A DNA stretch of 64,000 nt from UBA1381 sp964399965 (GCA_964399965.1 CAYNRX010000001.1:225523-289522), one strand, 5' to 3'; counted from the stretch's first letter, positions 9,698-19,574 are shown. Numbers and translations: made by a program. Notes: generated by a model not told the origin, from the letters alone.

Positions 9698-9823
9698 ATG
9701 TAATATGTTTTCAATCATAACGACAGACGCCATAGCCCATCTTCCCCGATAAACTATGGTGATTTTCTAGCCACCACACAAATACCACACCTACGACACA
9801 TTGACTTATTACCACAGTAAAAT

Positions 9824-9860
9824 AAAACCTCCCCAAACCGCTTAGGTAAGGGGAGATTTT
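9824..9860 (-). terminator. Terminator of tRNA-Lys copy 1
   Basis: AAAACCTCCCC (9824-9834) pairs with GGGGAGATTTT (9850-9860), with one mismatch, and is followed on the minus strand by ATTTTA. It begins directly at the tRNA CCA end. Confidence 0.75.
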
Positions 9861-9935
9861 GGTACACCATCAGGGGCTCGAACCCTGGACACCCTGATTA
9901 AGAGTCAGGTGCTCTACCAACTGAGCTAATGGTGC
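9860..9935 (-). tRNA. tRNA-Lys (CTT), copy 1
   Basis: 76 nt with encoded CCA. Acceptor GCACCAT pairs with ATGGTGT; the anticodon stem CCTGA/TCAGG encloses CTCTTAA, giving anticodon CTT; the T-arm GGTTCGAGCC is intact. The tRNA body is the same as copy 2 at 23768-23843. Confidence 0.95.
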
Positions 9936-9966
9936 ATATAGGCTGATCTCATCAGTGACGTATAAT

Positions 9967-9995
9967 ATAATATCACAAAAGGTTATATTTGTCAA
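9967..9995 (-). promoter_or_regulatory. Promoter of tRNA-Lys copy 1
   Basis: -35 TTGACA (9990-9995), 17-bp spacer, -10 TATTAT (9967-9972). Copy 2 has the same boxes and spacing (23865-23893) although the surrounding sequence differs. Confidence 0.75.
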
Positions 9996-10150
9996 GAGTT
10001 TTTAGAAAATATATCAGCAAATTTTTGACGATATACAAATTGGTACTATGTCAAGAAAACGGACACATTAAACCTTTGCTTTTTTGGAAAAACAGCAAAA
10101 TACACAAACCGACCGCATTTATTCCACGTTTTGCTTGACAACGAGACTCT

Positions 10151-10221
10151 GATGGCATGATGTCCTGCTCCGGGGCGGTGCCCCGAGAGGCTGCGCAGTA
10201 GCATGAGCCTATCATGCCATC
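10151..10221. other. Nested inverted-repeat element in the gene-poor region 9996-10324
   Basis: Outer arms GATGGCATGAT (10151-10161) and ATCATGCCATC (10211-10221) are perfect complements. Inside are a CGGGGC-GGT-GCCCCG hairpin (10171-10185) and the palindrome CTGCGCAG (10191-10198), so the folded form could be a small multi-arm junction. On the minus strand this area also reads as broken ORF pieces (10046-10237), so it may be part of a decayed mobile element rather than an RNA. Nothing else is recognisable between 9996 and 10324 apart from the repeat at 10249. Confidence 0.5.
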
Positions 10222-10248
10222 TCCTCATTGCCTTCACTCGTTACGATA

Positions 10249-10317
10249 AACTTGATTCTAGCTTTCTGGCTGTTATTATGCTTGCCATGATTTTTGATGC
10301 CTTTATGCGAACACGCT
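10249..10317. repeat. About 70-bp direct repeat, copy 1 (possible insertion-sequence relic)
   Basis: Closely matches 21136-21207 in the same orientation, with scattered substitutions and a 3-nt difference. The copies lie just outside the AraC-to-GH27 gene set (10325-21048). The minus strand reads RVRIKASKIMAS before breaking, which resembles a piece of a transposase, but I cannot assign a family. Confidence 0.6.
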
Positions 10318-10324
10318 ATAGTGT

Positions 10325-11140
10325 TTATCTTGAATGCGTCATTTTTTTGTATTGAAGCGGAGCTTTGCCTGTTTTTTTCTTGAAAACAGTTGAAAAATAA
10401 TTACTGTCATCAAAGCCGCATTCAGCTGCAATATCTTTTATGCTTTCCCCTGTGGTTTCAAGCAGTTTTTTTGCGTGCTCGATACGTATCGTTTTTAAAT
10501 ATTCGGAAAACCCGAATCCGGTATATTTAAAAAACAGCTTTGACAGATAAGCCTGGCTCAGGTGAAGCATATTTGCCGCGTCTGCAAGTGTGATCCGATC
10601 ACCGAAATTATCGTTCATATACGCTATCAGCCGTTCAACAGACGGGTTATCCAGTTTAGCTCCAATATCTTTGAGCTCCTCGCCGCTGCGTATGTAATAG
10701 GTCAGCAATATGTTTAAATAACATTTTATGTTTTCTGCGGCGATCCTGTCGCCTTTTCTCAGCCTTTCCCACTCGGAAAATACAGCAAAAAATATCCTAT
10801 CGGTAAAAGATACATCTGCGGGCGCGTAAACGCGTCGGTCGAATAATATCTGCATCTCATCCAAGATGTTAGGAAATATATAGTCCGCTGTAAAATTCAA
10901 CACAAAGCGTTCATATTCCTCGGAAACACGCGCCGTTTTATGCAGTTCATTTCTGTTTATGAACATCAGTGTGCCCGGTGAAAGCAAATATGACGCATCG
11001 GTTACAAACGCACGCCTACTCCCGCTGCGCACATACATTATCTCATAATCATCTTCGCAATGATAGTCGTTTGCGGGCACGGCACTCGATGAAACGGCAT
11101 AACCCAACGCAAATCCGTTTATATATTCAACAGTATACAC
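10325..11140 (-). CDS. AraC family transcriptional regulator (pectin cluster)
   Basis: 271 residues. The N-terminal half is a cupin-like sensor (YEIMYVRSG near 33-41, LSPGTLMFINRNELH near 52-66). The C-terminal 100 residues form the double helix-turn-helix: ITLADAANMLHLSQAYLSKL, then IKDIAAECGFDDSNYFSTVFKKKTGKAP. The start is GTG at 11138-11140, 6 nt behind an AGAGGTGA ribosome site. It is divergent from the GH28 gene, whose promoter has a TATAAT but no good -35, so this protein is the likely activator of that gene. Ligand unknown; a pectin sugar is the natural guess. Confidence 0.92.
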   Translation of the reverse strand: MYTVEYINGFALGYAVSSSAVPANDYHCEDDYEIMYVRSGSRRAFVTDASYLLSPGTLMFINRNELHKTARVSEEYERFVLNFTADYIFPNILDEMQILFDRRVYAPADVSFTDRIFFAVFSEWERLRKGDRIAAENIKCYLNILLTYYIRSGEELKDIGAKLDNPSVERLIAYMNDNFGDRITLADAANMLHLSQAYLSKLFFKYTGFGFSEYLKTIRIEHAKKLLETTGESIKDIAAECGFDDSNYFSTVFKKKTGKAPLQYKKMTHSR

Positions 11141-11280
11141 AGTAGATCACCTCTCTCGATAATTTTATCATATAAGCACAAAAAATTCAAGATTTCTAAG
11201 CATAAACATCAAAATAATCAATGCACACACTATTATTTTTTGCTATAATATCAATAAAAACAGAGAGGAGATCCGAAGCT

Positions 11281-14200
11281 ATGAAAAAACATCTATCAAT
11301 ATTTCTGTCACTTCTTTTGGCGCTGTCTTCCGCGGCAGTATGCCGTACAGCGTCGGCAAGCGATGGATATGAGAATAAGATAGTGTCATTTGACGGAACA
11401 CATGTAACAGTAAACATAGACGATGTCGATGCGCAGCTTTATACAGTCTCATATGACGAGAGTGGAGCGCTTGAGTCTGTAGAACTGTTTACATTCACAG
11501 GAAACGGTGAGCAAAAGCTTGATTTGATAGAGGAGGCGGATAAAGCTATGTTGTGGGATGAGCATATGAGACCATACGATTCAAAAACAGCGGAACAGGT
11601 AACGGGATCACCATCACCGACTGTATCGCCGACAGCCGCACCGACTGATGCGCCGGAAAATGTACCAACGCCGCTGCCGGTATCGGACGAGATCTCACTT
11701 GACCGCGTAAACTATCCTCTGTATGTCGGGAACGGCAGTGTGACCGATTTCAGCAATTGGGACGGATACGGCAGCAGCTTTACGCTCACTGCAACTGTTT
11801 CCGCGCCGGACTATTCGAGCGGCGATATAGAATGGAACGTTGAGAACGAGGATATTGCGAATATCGTATCCATTGACGGCGCATCCGCCGTTATACGCGG
11901 CCGGCGAACGGGAGTTACGACCGTCACAGCGTCGCTCCCGAATGGGGAAAGCGCGGGCTGTGCTGTAACGGTCATCGACAACGCCTCGCGGCTCACTGTC
12001 GAAACACTCAGCTTCAATACAGACAGGCTGACACTCATCCCCGGAGGCAGCGCGGAGCTTATCCCTATCACATATCCAAAGGACATATACGGCCTTGGTA
12101 TGCTAAATGATAAGCTCCTTTGGACGTCATCAGATACTTCCGTGGCGACAGTCGAAAACGGCGTCATCACAGCACAAAAGAACGGTACCGCCGTTATAAC
12201 TGCGGAATCTGCTGATGTGGGCAGAACAGCTGAATGTGTCGTGACTGTGGCGGATATTCCCGCCGAGCCGGTCACCGCGGCAAGCGGCGTAATAGACATG
12301 ACCGTCGGAGACCATACTGCTCTTTCGGCAGAATGCGGCGGCGAGATCATTTGGTCGTCAGACAACAGTATGATCGCCGACATTGACGAAAACGGTACAG
12401 TCTATGCCGCTTCAAACACGAATGTTCAAAACGTATCAGAGGATGGCCTTACGGTAACGGAGATTCCCGGAACAGTGAAGGTGTACGCCACCTCTGTAAA
12501 CGGCGGCGATGTCGCGGTCTATGAACTCAGGATAGCCGATTCGGATATAACAGATGAATACCTCATCCCCTCGGACGGAGTTTTCGGTGAGCAGGAATAT
12601 GTGCCGTCAAAGCAGACAACGGCAATATCCATATCCGCAAAAGATATAGATATAGACGAGGTATATCAGATCGTTCCCGAAGCAGACGGCGACAGCAGAT
12701 TGATATGGCTTTCATCTTCCATGAACACCGCAACAGTTGACCGCGAGGGAAACATTAAGGGATATAAGCCCGGAAAAGTCACAATATTTGCCGTTTCCGC
12801 CGATTCGCTCACGGATGAAGAAACGGAAGCTCTTGAAACACTTTCGGAGGAACGTGAGCTTGGCGAAAGCGCAATACTTGAGGCACTGCCCAATAATGCG
12901 GTATATGCACAGTTTACCGTAACTGTCAAGGACAGCTCGCCTTATCTCAGAAATACTCATGTCGTTCCCGAAGCTGTAACTTATAATTCGGCAAACGTGC
13001 TGTGGAACAGAGACGCTCTCAATAATATACCTGAATTTGCAGAATATAAGGTGTATTTAAACGGAACGGAAACAGACGCGGTAACGACACTGGGATATAC
13101 ATTTGAAGATCTTGAGCCGGAAACGGAATACATCGCAAGGATAGCGGCAGTAGATACCGATGGCGCCGAAGTTGTATCAGAAACGGTGACTTTCACAACG
13201 AAGCCTGCCCCAACGGCGGTGATCAATGTTCTTGACTACGGGGCGAAAGGCGACGGCACCACACTCGACACCTTCGCTATCCAGAGCGCAATAAACGACT
13301 GTCCTGATGGCGGTATGGTATATCTGCCGTCAGGCTGCGTATTCCGTTCAGGCGCGCTGTTTTTAAAGAGCGACATGACCTTTATGGTGGACGGCGTGCT
13401 CTTAGGTAGTATCGATCCGAAGGACTATCCGCGACAGGTAACACTTTGGGAGGGTTGGCGCAAGACGGAGCAGACTGCAGATGAGTGGGATAATACCACG
13501 GAGATCCTTCCCGAAAACCATACTCCCCATGCAAGCCTCATAAACGCCGGAAAATATGATGAGGGTGTTTGGGGGATGACAGGTCCATATAATGTGGAAA
13601 ATCTCGTCATATGCGGCAGCGGTCAGATAAACGCGAACGGGTTCATGCTCGCCTTCAACGAAGGTCCCAATGCGACCTATTCCACCGAGCCGTGGACGTC
13701 ATACGACTATCCGGTAAAGGATCAGTCACAGCGCGGACGCGCGATAACTATACACAACGGCAGAAATATATACATCAAGGACGTTACGGTGGCGTATTCG
13801 CCGTCATGGACAGTGCATACCATATTCTGCGACCATATAACATTTGACAATATGGAGGTCGTAACGCAGGGCAACGGCAATGCCGGCAAAGGCACAGCTC
13901 TCAAGACCTGCGGTCATATCCCTAACGGCGATGGTATCGATCCCGAAAGCTGTACAAATGTAAATATATTCAACACAAGGTTCACCACGGGTGATGATGC
14001 TGTCGCAATAAAGGCTGGCAGGAATAAGGAAGGTAATATGAGGGATAAGCCTAATATGCACATGCGCGTGACAGACTGCGAATCGGTATGGTCGCTCGGT
14101 GGATTTGGCACTGGCAGCGAGAACGCGGGCGGTTCGCGCGATATTCTGTTCCAGAATCTGCGTGCCGACAACGTGAGGTTCTATGGTGTATGGATAAAAA

Positions 14201-15663
14201 CACGGCCTGAGCGCGGAGGAATATCGCGTGATATACAGATAAAGGATATGAATGTGCGCGTTGCAAACGCAGCCGTATCGCTTACACATGAGTACGGCGA
14301 CAATGCAAATCCCGGCAACAAGGTGAATCCCGCCGATAAAAAGCCGGTGCTTAAATATGTAACGATAGAGAATGTGACGAGCGAGGGCAATTCAAACGGT
14401 ATCCCTTGCAACGGCATAGACGGCAGCCTTATCAGCAATGTCACGATAAAGAATTGTTCATTTAAGCAAAACGTGCCGAGCAAGCTGCAGTATTGCTCCG
14501 ATTTTGAGATAATAGACGTTGAAAACACATCATGGTCGGTGAGCCGTTCACAGAATATCAATATCAGATTTACGCGGATCGAAGAGGATACGGCGGTGAT
14601 CAAGAGCGGCGACAGTTTTTGGATAGAGTCCATAACGGATGGCGTTATAACGGCAATAGAGAACGTGACCGCAAATATGCTTCTCAACGAGATAACTTCT
14701 TCCGAGGGCGGAGAGCAGACGTATACATTTGATGAAAACGTCACCGACTATGACGCGCCGCTCATGTCGGGAACGGTCCTGACCGTGACATCACCCGATG
14801 GGCTGCACACACGCGAGTACGTGATAGAATTGAAACAGGGCGACATAACACAGCTCAAGATAACAGATGCCGGCGGAAATACGCTTATGAACACCGCACT
14901 GTTCCCCGACAGCGCAATAGAGGAGCTTCGCACGTCAGCATCGGAGGTCGCTTTTGAGGTGACGAATAACGATCCTTCGGCTGTGATAACCGTGACAGTA
15001 AACGGCGAGCAGGTATATGATACGGCGGCAATAAGCGGAGGCGAGAATCCGGTAGAAATAACAGTGGAATCATTCGGAACAGTAAAACGCTATACGTTCA
15101 ACATAGACGCGAGCTGGCTCTATGCAGAGGATTTCACATCTGTAACCGACAGCTGGGGCTTTGAGGGCAGTGGCGGAGTAGCGGCATCAGACGGAACGCT
15201 GAGACTGCTCACGAGCAAAAAGACCGGAGACAATGTCACAAAGACTCTTGATGAGATAACAGCCGCAAAAAGCAGCGTTGAGGTCTGCTTTGACTGGCGT
15301 TCCAATGCGGCATCAAATAAGGGCAACGGCTCATGGTTCGCGCTCCACGACAGTGACGGCAATATGATATTTGCGATATACGGCAACGGCAAATATGTCG
15401 GGATAGGAGCGTCAACAACGGACACCGGCGGCGGTTGGGAGACGATAGAGAGCTTTTCAAACGACACCTACCGAGTTGAGCTTACGCTCGATTTTACGGC
15501 GCAGACCATAAACGGCACGATAACGAATATCACCGATAACAAGATAGTAAAGACATACATCGATGAGCCGATGGCAAACGGCGCGGCAAATCTCGGCGCA
15601 TTCTATGCCGAGGACGGCTACAGCGATGCCGTTATCACGCTCGACAATGTTTATGTAAAGTAA
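11281..15663 (+). CDS. Secreted multidomain GH28 family enzyme (polygalacturonase or rhamnogalacturonan hydrolase type)
   Basis: 1460 residues. Signal peptide 1-27. Then a short module ending WDEHMRP (to about 100), a PSPT-rich linker (108-135), Ig-like repeats (138-540), a fibronectin III-like domain (552-641), a GH28 beta-helix (about 645-1090), a small SGTVLTVTS module (1120-1190) and a C-terminal laminin-G-like domain (1280-1460). GH28 motifs: NVLDYGAKGDG at the start, GDGID (about 882), TGDDAVAIKAG (about 902), WIKTRP (about 970). Where polygalacturonases have GHGG this protein has SLGG (about 937), so the conserved His is missing; this is one way rhamnogalacturonan hydrolases are said to differ. 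It acts outside the cell on pectin. ATG 11281 was chosen over an upstream in-frame ATG (11221) because AGAGGAG precedes it and the signal peptide begins there; a TATAAT lies at 11244-11249. Confidence 0.88.
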   Translation: MKKHLSIFLSLLLALSSAAVCRTASASDGYENKIVSFDGTHVTVNIDDVDAQLYTVSYDESGALESVELFTFTGNGEQKLDLIEEADKAMLWDEHMRPYDSKTAEQVTGSPSPTVSPTAAPTDAPENVPTPLPVSDEISLDRVNYPLYVGNGSVTDFSNWDGYGSSFTLTATVSAPDYSSGDIEWNVENEDIANIVSIDGASAVIRGRRTGVTTVTASLPNGESAGCAVTVIDNASRLTVETLSFNTDRLTLIPGGSAELIPITYPKDIYGLGMLNDKLLWTSSDTSVATVENGVITAQKNGTAVITAESADVGRTAECVVTVADIPAEPVTAASGVIDMTVGDHTALSAECGGEIIWSSDNSMIADIDENGTVYAASNTNVQNVSEDGLTVTEIPGTVKVYATSVNGGDVAVYELRIADSDITDEYLIPSDGVFGEQEYVPSKQTTAISISAKDIDIDEVYQIVPEADGDSRLIWLSSSMNTATVDREGNIKGYKPGKVTIFAVSADSLTDEETEALETLSEERELGESAILEALPNNAVYAQFTVTVKDSSPYLRNTHVVPEAVTYNSANVLWNRDALNNIPEFAEYKVYLNGTETDAVTTLGYTFEDLEPETEYIARIAAVDTDGAEVVSETVTFTTKPAPTAVINVLDYGAKGDGTTLDTFAIQSAINDCPDGGMVYLPSGCVFRSGALFLKSDMTFMVDGVLLGSIDPKDYPRQVTLWEGWRKTEQTADEWDNTTEILPENHTPHASLINAGKYDEGVWGMTGPYNVENLVICGSGQINANGFMLAFNEGPNATYSTEPWTSYDYPVKDQSQRGRAITIHNGRNIYIKDVTVAYSPSWTVHTIFCDHITFDNMEVVTQGNGNAGKGTALKTCGHIPNGDGIDPESCTNVNIFNTRFTTGDDAVAIKAGRNKEGNMRDKPNMHMRVTDCESVWSLGGFGTGSENAGGSRDILFQNLRADNVRFYGVWIKTRPERGGISRDIQIKDMNVRVANAAVSLTHEYGDNANPGNKVNPADKKPVLKYVTIENVTSEGNSNGIPCNGIDGSLISNVTIKNCSFKQNVPSKLQYCSDFEIIDVENTSWSVSRSQNINIRFTRIEEDTAVIKSGDSFWIESITDGVITAIENVTANMLLNEITSSEGGEQTYTFDENVTDYDAPLMSGTVLTVTSPDGLHTREYVIELKQGDITQLKITDAGGNTLMNTALFPDSAIEELRTSASEVAFEVTNNDPSAVITVTVNGEQVYDTAAISGGENPVEITVESFGTVKRYTFNIDASWLYAEDFTSVTDSWGFEGSGGVAASDGTLRLLTSKKTGDNVTKTLDEITAAKSSVEVCFDWRSNAASNKGNGSWFALHDSDGNMIFAIYGNGKYVGIGASTTDTGGGWETIESFSNDTYRVELTLDFTAQTINGTITNITDNKIVKTYIDEPMANGAANLGAFYAEDGYSDAVITLDNVYVK

Positions 15664-15739
15664 TTGACACATGGGATTTTTCGGCAAGCATCGTTAAGCA
15701 GTTTATTTTAGCTTTCAGAACAAATAAAAATCTCTCTCA

Positions 15740-15782
15740 AAATCACCCCCGGCTCTGAGTAATATCGGCGTCGGGGTGATTT
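15740..15782 (+). terminator. Terminator after the GH28 gene
   Basis: Perfect 10-bp stem (15740-15749 with 15773-15782) ending in TTTAT. The T-run is short. Confidence 0.6.
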
Positions 15783-15826
15783 ATAAGCAACAAAACGTGA
15801 GACTCGAAAATTATTTATAGTCACAA

Positions 15827-15855
15827 TTGACAATTAAACAATAATTAAGTATAAT
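15827..15855 (+). promoter_or_regulatory. Consensus promoter of the DUF5060-GH78-GH27 operon
   Basis: -35 TTGACA (15827-15832), 17-bp spacer, -10 TATAAT (15850-15855): a full consensus promoter, unlike that of the GH28 gene next door. The three downstream genes are close-packed. Confidence 0.85.
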
Positions 15856-15888
15856 TAAATATATATTAAACACGAGGAGGTCCAGTAT

Positions 15889-17337
15889 ATGAAAAAGTGG
15901 GATATATTTGAATTAAAACTCAAAGGCAAAACTGACGGTGATCCGTTTACGGAGCATGAGATATTCGGAGAATTTTCAAATGAAAACGAGGCAAAAACAG
16001 TATCGGGATTTTATGACGGCGATGGGATATATAAAATAAGATTCATGCCGTCATTCGAGGGAAAGTACAGCTATAAGATATACGGCAGCTTTTCCGATGA
16101 GATTTTTGAGGGAGAGTTTACGGTCAGCGGCACATCCGGTCACGGCCCCGTGCGCGCATCGGGCAGAGCACTTGAATATGCTGACGGAACACCGTACTAC
16201 TCTGTCGGAACGACCTGCTACGCATGGGTGTGCCAGCCGCGCGGGCTGAGGCAACAGACGATAGAAACGCTCGGAAACAGCAGCTTCAACAAGCTTCGTT
16301 TCTGCATATTCCCGAAGCATTATGATTATAATTACCGTGACCCGGTGTTATTCCCCTACGAGGGAACGCCTGTTGATAATTCCGGCATAAACAAATTCAG
16401 CTTTTCGGAATATAAACCGGACAATAACGGGAACAGTTGGGACTTTTCGAGATTCAATACCGAATATTTCAAAGTGATCGATAAGTGCGTAGAGGACCTG
16501 ATGAAACTTGGTATCGAGGCGGATATCATTCTATTTCATCCGTATGACCGCTGGGGCTTTTCAAAGATGCCCGGATGGGCGAATGATCTGTATCTGAAAT
16601 ACGTTACTGCGCGATACAGCTCATATCCGAACGTTTGGTGGAGCCTTGCAAATGAATACGATCTGTGCCAATACAAAACTGTCAACGATTGGGAACATTA
16701 CGCTCAAATCGTTACGGAACACGATCCTTACGGGCATATGCTCAGTATACATAACTGCGTCAAACTTTATGATTTCTCAAGGGAATGGGTAACGCATTGT
16801 TCGATACAGCGGCAGACGGGCGATAAAGAGCTTGACTTCATCCCGTCATGGCTCGAAAAATACAACAAGCCTGTTGTAATAGATGAAATGTGCTATGAAG
16901 GCAACATTGAGCAGGAATGGGGCAATATCTCCGGTGAGGAAATGCTCCGGCGTATGTGGAAGGTGTATATTCTGGGCGGTCATCCCGGACACAGCGAATG
17001 CTATTTCGGCAAGGATATATGGTGGTCGCATGGCGGCAGGCTTTACGGAGAAAGCCATAAGCGTTTCGGCTTCTTGCACAAGATCATGACGGAATGCGGA
17101 AATTTGCACTCCATTGGCTATTTGACCTCCGAAAACGATGATGGCAGCATAAAGCTAAGATATTTCGGCGAGCATAAACCGGCATTTATCACAATGAAAC
17201 TCGGCGATGAACATTTTCGTATAGAAGTGATAGATACATGGAATATGACTATTGAGGACAGAGGTATATTCAGCGGGAACATAAAAATAGACATGCCGCA
17301 ACGATGCTACATGGCTATAAGAATGACAAAGGAGTAG
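15889..17337 (+). CDS. Cytoplasmic DUF5060/DUF4038-like TIM-barrel glycoside hydrolase
   Basis: 482 residues, no signal peptide. Residues 1-85 form a DUF5060-type beta-sandwich (WDIFELKLKG, then GFYDGDGIYKIRFMPSFEGKY). Residues 90-410 look like the DUF4038/DUF5605 TIM barrel, with probable catalytic Glu in SLANEYD (about 255) and VIDEMCYEG (about 333), followed by a C-terminal beta domain. Relatives include GH140-like apiosidases and uncharacterised hydrolases, so substrate is open; the neighbours suggest a pectin side-chain oligomer taken into the cell. GAGGAGG ribosome site 8 nt before the ATG. It ends in TAG, showing that TAG is read as stop in this strain. Confidence 0.8.
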   Translation: MKKWDIFELKLKGKTDGDPFTEHEIFGEFSNENEAKTVSGFYDGDGIYKIRFMPSFEGKYSYKIYGSFSDEIFEGEFTVSGTSGHGPVRASGRALEYADGTPYYSVGTTCYAWVCQPRGLRQQTIETLGNSSFNKLRFCIFPKHYDYNYRDPVLFPYEGTPVDNSGINKFSFSEYKPDNNGNSWDFSRFNTEYFKVIDKCVEDLMKLGIEADIILFHPYDRWGFSKMPGWANDLYLKYVTARYSSYPNVWWSLANEYDLCQYKTVNDWEHYAQIVTEHDPYGHMLSIHNCVKLYDFSREWVTHCSIQRQTGDKELDFIPSWLEKYNKPVVIDEMCYEGNIEQEWGNISGEEMLRRMWKVYILGGHPGHSECYFGKDIWWSHGGRLYGESHKRFGFLHKIMTECGNLHSIGYLTSENDDGSIKLRYFGEHKPAFITMKLGDEHFRIEVIDTWNMTIEDRGIFSGNIKIDMPQRCYMAIRMTKE

Positions 17338-17411
17338 GAGCGTGGATATTATAAAATCATTTAATGAATGCAGACAGGACGATAAATAAAATATCAAGGA
17401 GAATAAGTATC

Positions 17412-19574
17412 ATGATTACAGATGCAAAGTGGATAAGTGCCGATGCAGACATCGGAGAAGTCTGCCCGATCTTTTCGAAGAATATAAATATTGAAAAGAC
17501 GGTACAAATGGCTGTACTCAATGTAAGCGCCGTGGGAGTTTACGAGGCAAGAATAAACGATAAGCGTGTGGGTAAATTTGTACTTTCTCCCGGACTTACA
17601 AGCTACAAAACACGGCTTCAGTACCAGACGTATGACGTTACCGATATGCTTAAAAATAACAACGAATTGAGCATATACCTTGGCAAGGGCTGGTACAGAG
17701 GAAGAATCAGCGCCAATGACAAGCAGATAAATCTGACTGACGGTGCGGTTATTGCAGAACTTGTCATAACATATAACGACGGAAGTGAGCAGAGAATTAT
17801 CACAGATAATTCGTGGCGTGTAAGCACAAGCCGCATATTGTTTTCCGACATTTATGACGGCGAAATCTATGACGCATCGGCTTAGATAAATGATATCGGA
17901 AGCGCGGTCGAAAACGACAGCATTTCAAAATCAACCCTTATCCCTCAGGAGGGTGAAATTGTATCCGAGCATGAGAGAATAAAGCCTGTCAAGATGTTTA
18001 CAACGCCCAAAGGCGAACGCGTAATAGATTTCGGGCAGAATATTGCCGGATATGTTTCCCTTGGAATTACCGCAAACAAAGGCGACAAAATAGTAATTTC
18101 CCATGCGGAGGTGCTTGACAGTGACGGCAATTTTTATAACGCAAACTACAGAAGCGCAAAAGCAAAGCTTGAATATATCTGCCGAGACGGGTATCAAGTA
18201 TACAAGCCGTTCTTCACCTTTTACGGCTTTAGATACATAAGGCTCGACGAATATCCCGGCAAAGCTGATCCTAACGATTTTACAGCGATCGCGGTATACT
18301 CCGATATGGAGCGCACAGGTCATATCGAAACGGGGAACACAAAATTAAATAAACTTTACGAAAATACGATTTGGTCGCAGAGAGGTAATTTTATAGATAT
18401 ACCCACAGACTGCCCGCAGAGAGACGAACGCATGGGGTGGCTCGGCGATGCGCAGGTATTTGCAAAAACAGCCTGCTACAATTATAACGCAAAAAAATTC
18501 TTTGAAAAATGGCTTGGCGATATTCGTGCCGAACAGCGCCCCGACGGCTCCGTTCCCGACACGGTGCCGAATTTCTGGCTGCTTTCAAGATCGAGTACGG
18601 CATGGGGAGATGCTGTGACCGTTATTCCGTGGCAGCTGTATATGATGTACGGGGACAAGAAAGACCTTGAACTGAATTTTGACGCAATGAAGCATTGGGT
18701 CGATTATATGACTGCGGACAGTCTTAACAAATATCTATGGACATGCGCCGATGATTCGGATAAAATGTGGCACAAGCATTACGGCGACTGGCTTGCACTT
18801 GATGCGCCGTACGGCAGCTACAGAGGGGTCAGCCGTGATAATTTCATCGCAAGCGCATTTTACGCATACTCAACCGAACTTCTGATAAGATCAGGCAAGA
18901 CTATCGGAAAGGATATGACGGAATACGAGGAGCTGTATAAAAACATTGTAGATACTTTTAAAAAGACATTTACAACGTATACAACTCAAACGGAGTGCGT
19001 TCTTGCGCTGTATTTCGACCTCACGGATGATAAAGAGAAAACAGCGGAGCAGCTCAATGATATGATAATATCAAACGGGAGAAAGCTCAAGACGGGATTT
19101 GTCGGAACTCCGTATTTGCTGTATGCACTGAGCGATAACGGCTATGCAAAAACTGCGTATGATCTGCTTTTGCAGGAGGAATATCCGTCATGGCTTTACG
19201 AGGTAAACCACGGAGCGACAACGATATGGGAACATTGGGACGGCATACGCGATGACGGCACATTTTGGAGCACAGATATGAATTCGTATAATCATTATGC
19301 ATACGGCTCAGTGTTCGATTGGGTGTATTCCGTTGCGGGCGGCATACGTCCGGGCAGTGCCGGATTTGAAAGTGCAATAATCGCGCCTGTTCCCGATAAA
19401 AGGCTCGGATGGCTTGCGGTATCGTATGAAACGGCATATGGCAAGATCATCTCAAAATGGACTTATGAAGGGGAAAGCGTCAGATACGAGATCACAACGC
19501 CTGTTCCTTCAATTGTAATAATCGGCGGAAAGAAATACGAAGTCGACAAGGGGAGTTATGTTTTTTATGAATAA
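17412..19574 (+). pseudogene. Alpha-L-rhamnosidase (GH78) interrupted by one in-frame TAG
   Basis: 720 codons in one frame from ATG 17412, broken only by TAG at 17883-17885 (codon 158), after DGEIYDASA. The reading frame resumes at once and keeps family similarity (VIDFGQNIAGYV follows). GH78 features: N-terminal sandwich (NVSAVGVYEARINDKRVG), DCPQRDERMGWLGDAQ (about 332) and GATTIWEHWDG (about 601). The enzyme removes terminal alpha-L-rhamnose, here inside the cell as there is no signal peptide. The 3' part could start at ATG 17994 but has no clear ribosome site and would lack the N-terminal domain. A nonsense mutation, a sequencing error or readthrough are all possible. AAGGAG precedes the ATG. 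Confidence 0.88.

Larger units (their letters stand above)
9762..9935. repeat. 174-bp direct repeat, copy 1 (tRNA-Lys plus downstream flank)
   Basis: Matches 23670-23843 over 174 bp without gaps and with 7 differences by hand count (about 96%). It contains a whole tRNA-Lys, its terminator and about 60 bp of downstream flank. The flank has TGTGGT-type direct repeats on the minus strand. Similarity stops at the tRNA 5' end, so the promoters differ. The two copies bracket 13.7 kb that includes the pectin cluster. Confidence 0.9.

Noticed and set aside
11221..11280. Upstream ATG for the GH28 gene
   Set aside because: It would place 20 charged residues before the signal peptide and overlaps the -10 box; ATG 11281 has the proper ribosome site.
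17883..17885. TAG recoded as an amino acid
   Set aside because: Neighbouring genes use TAG as their true stop (17335-17337, 22913-22915); no suppressor tRNA was seen in the window.
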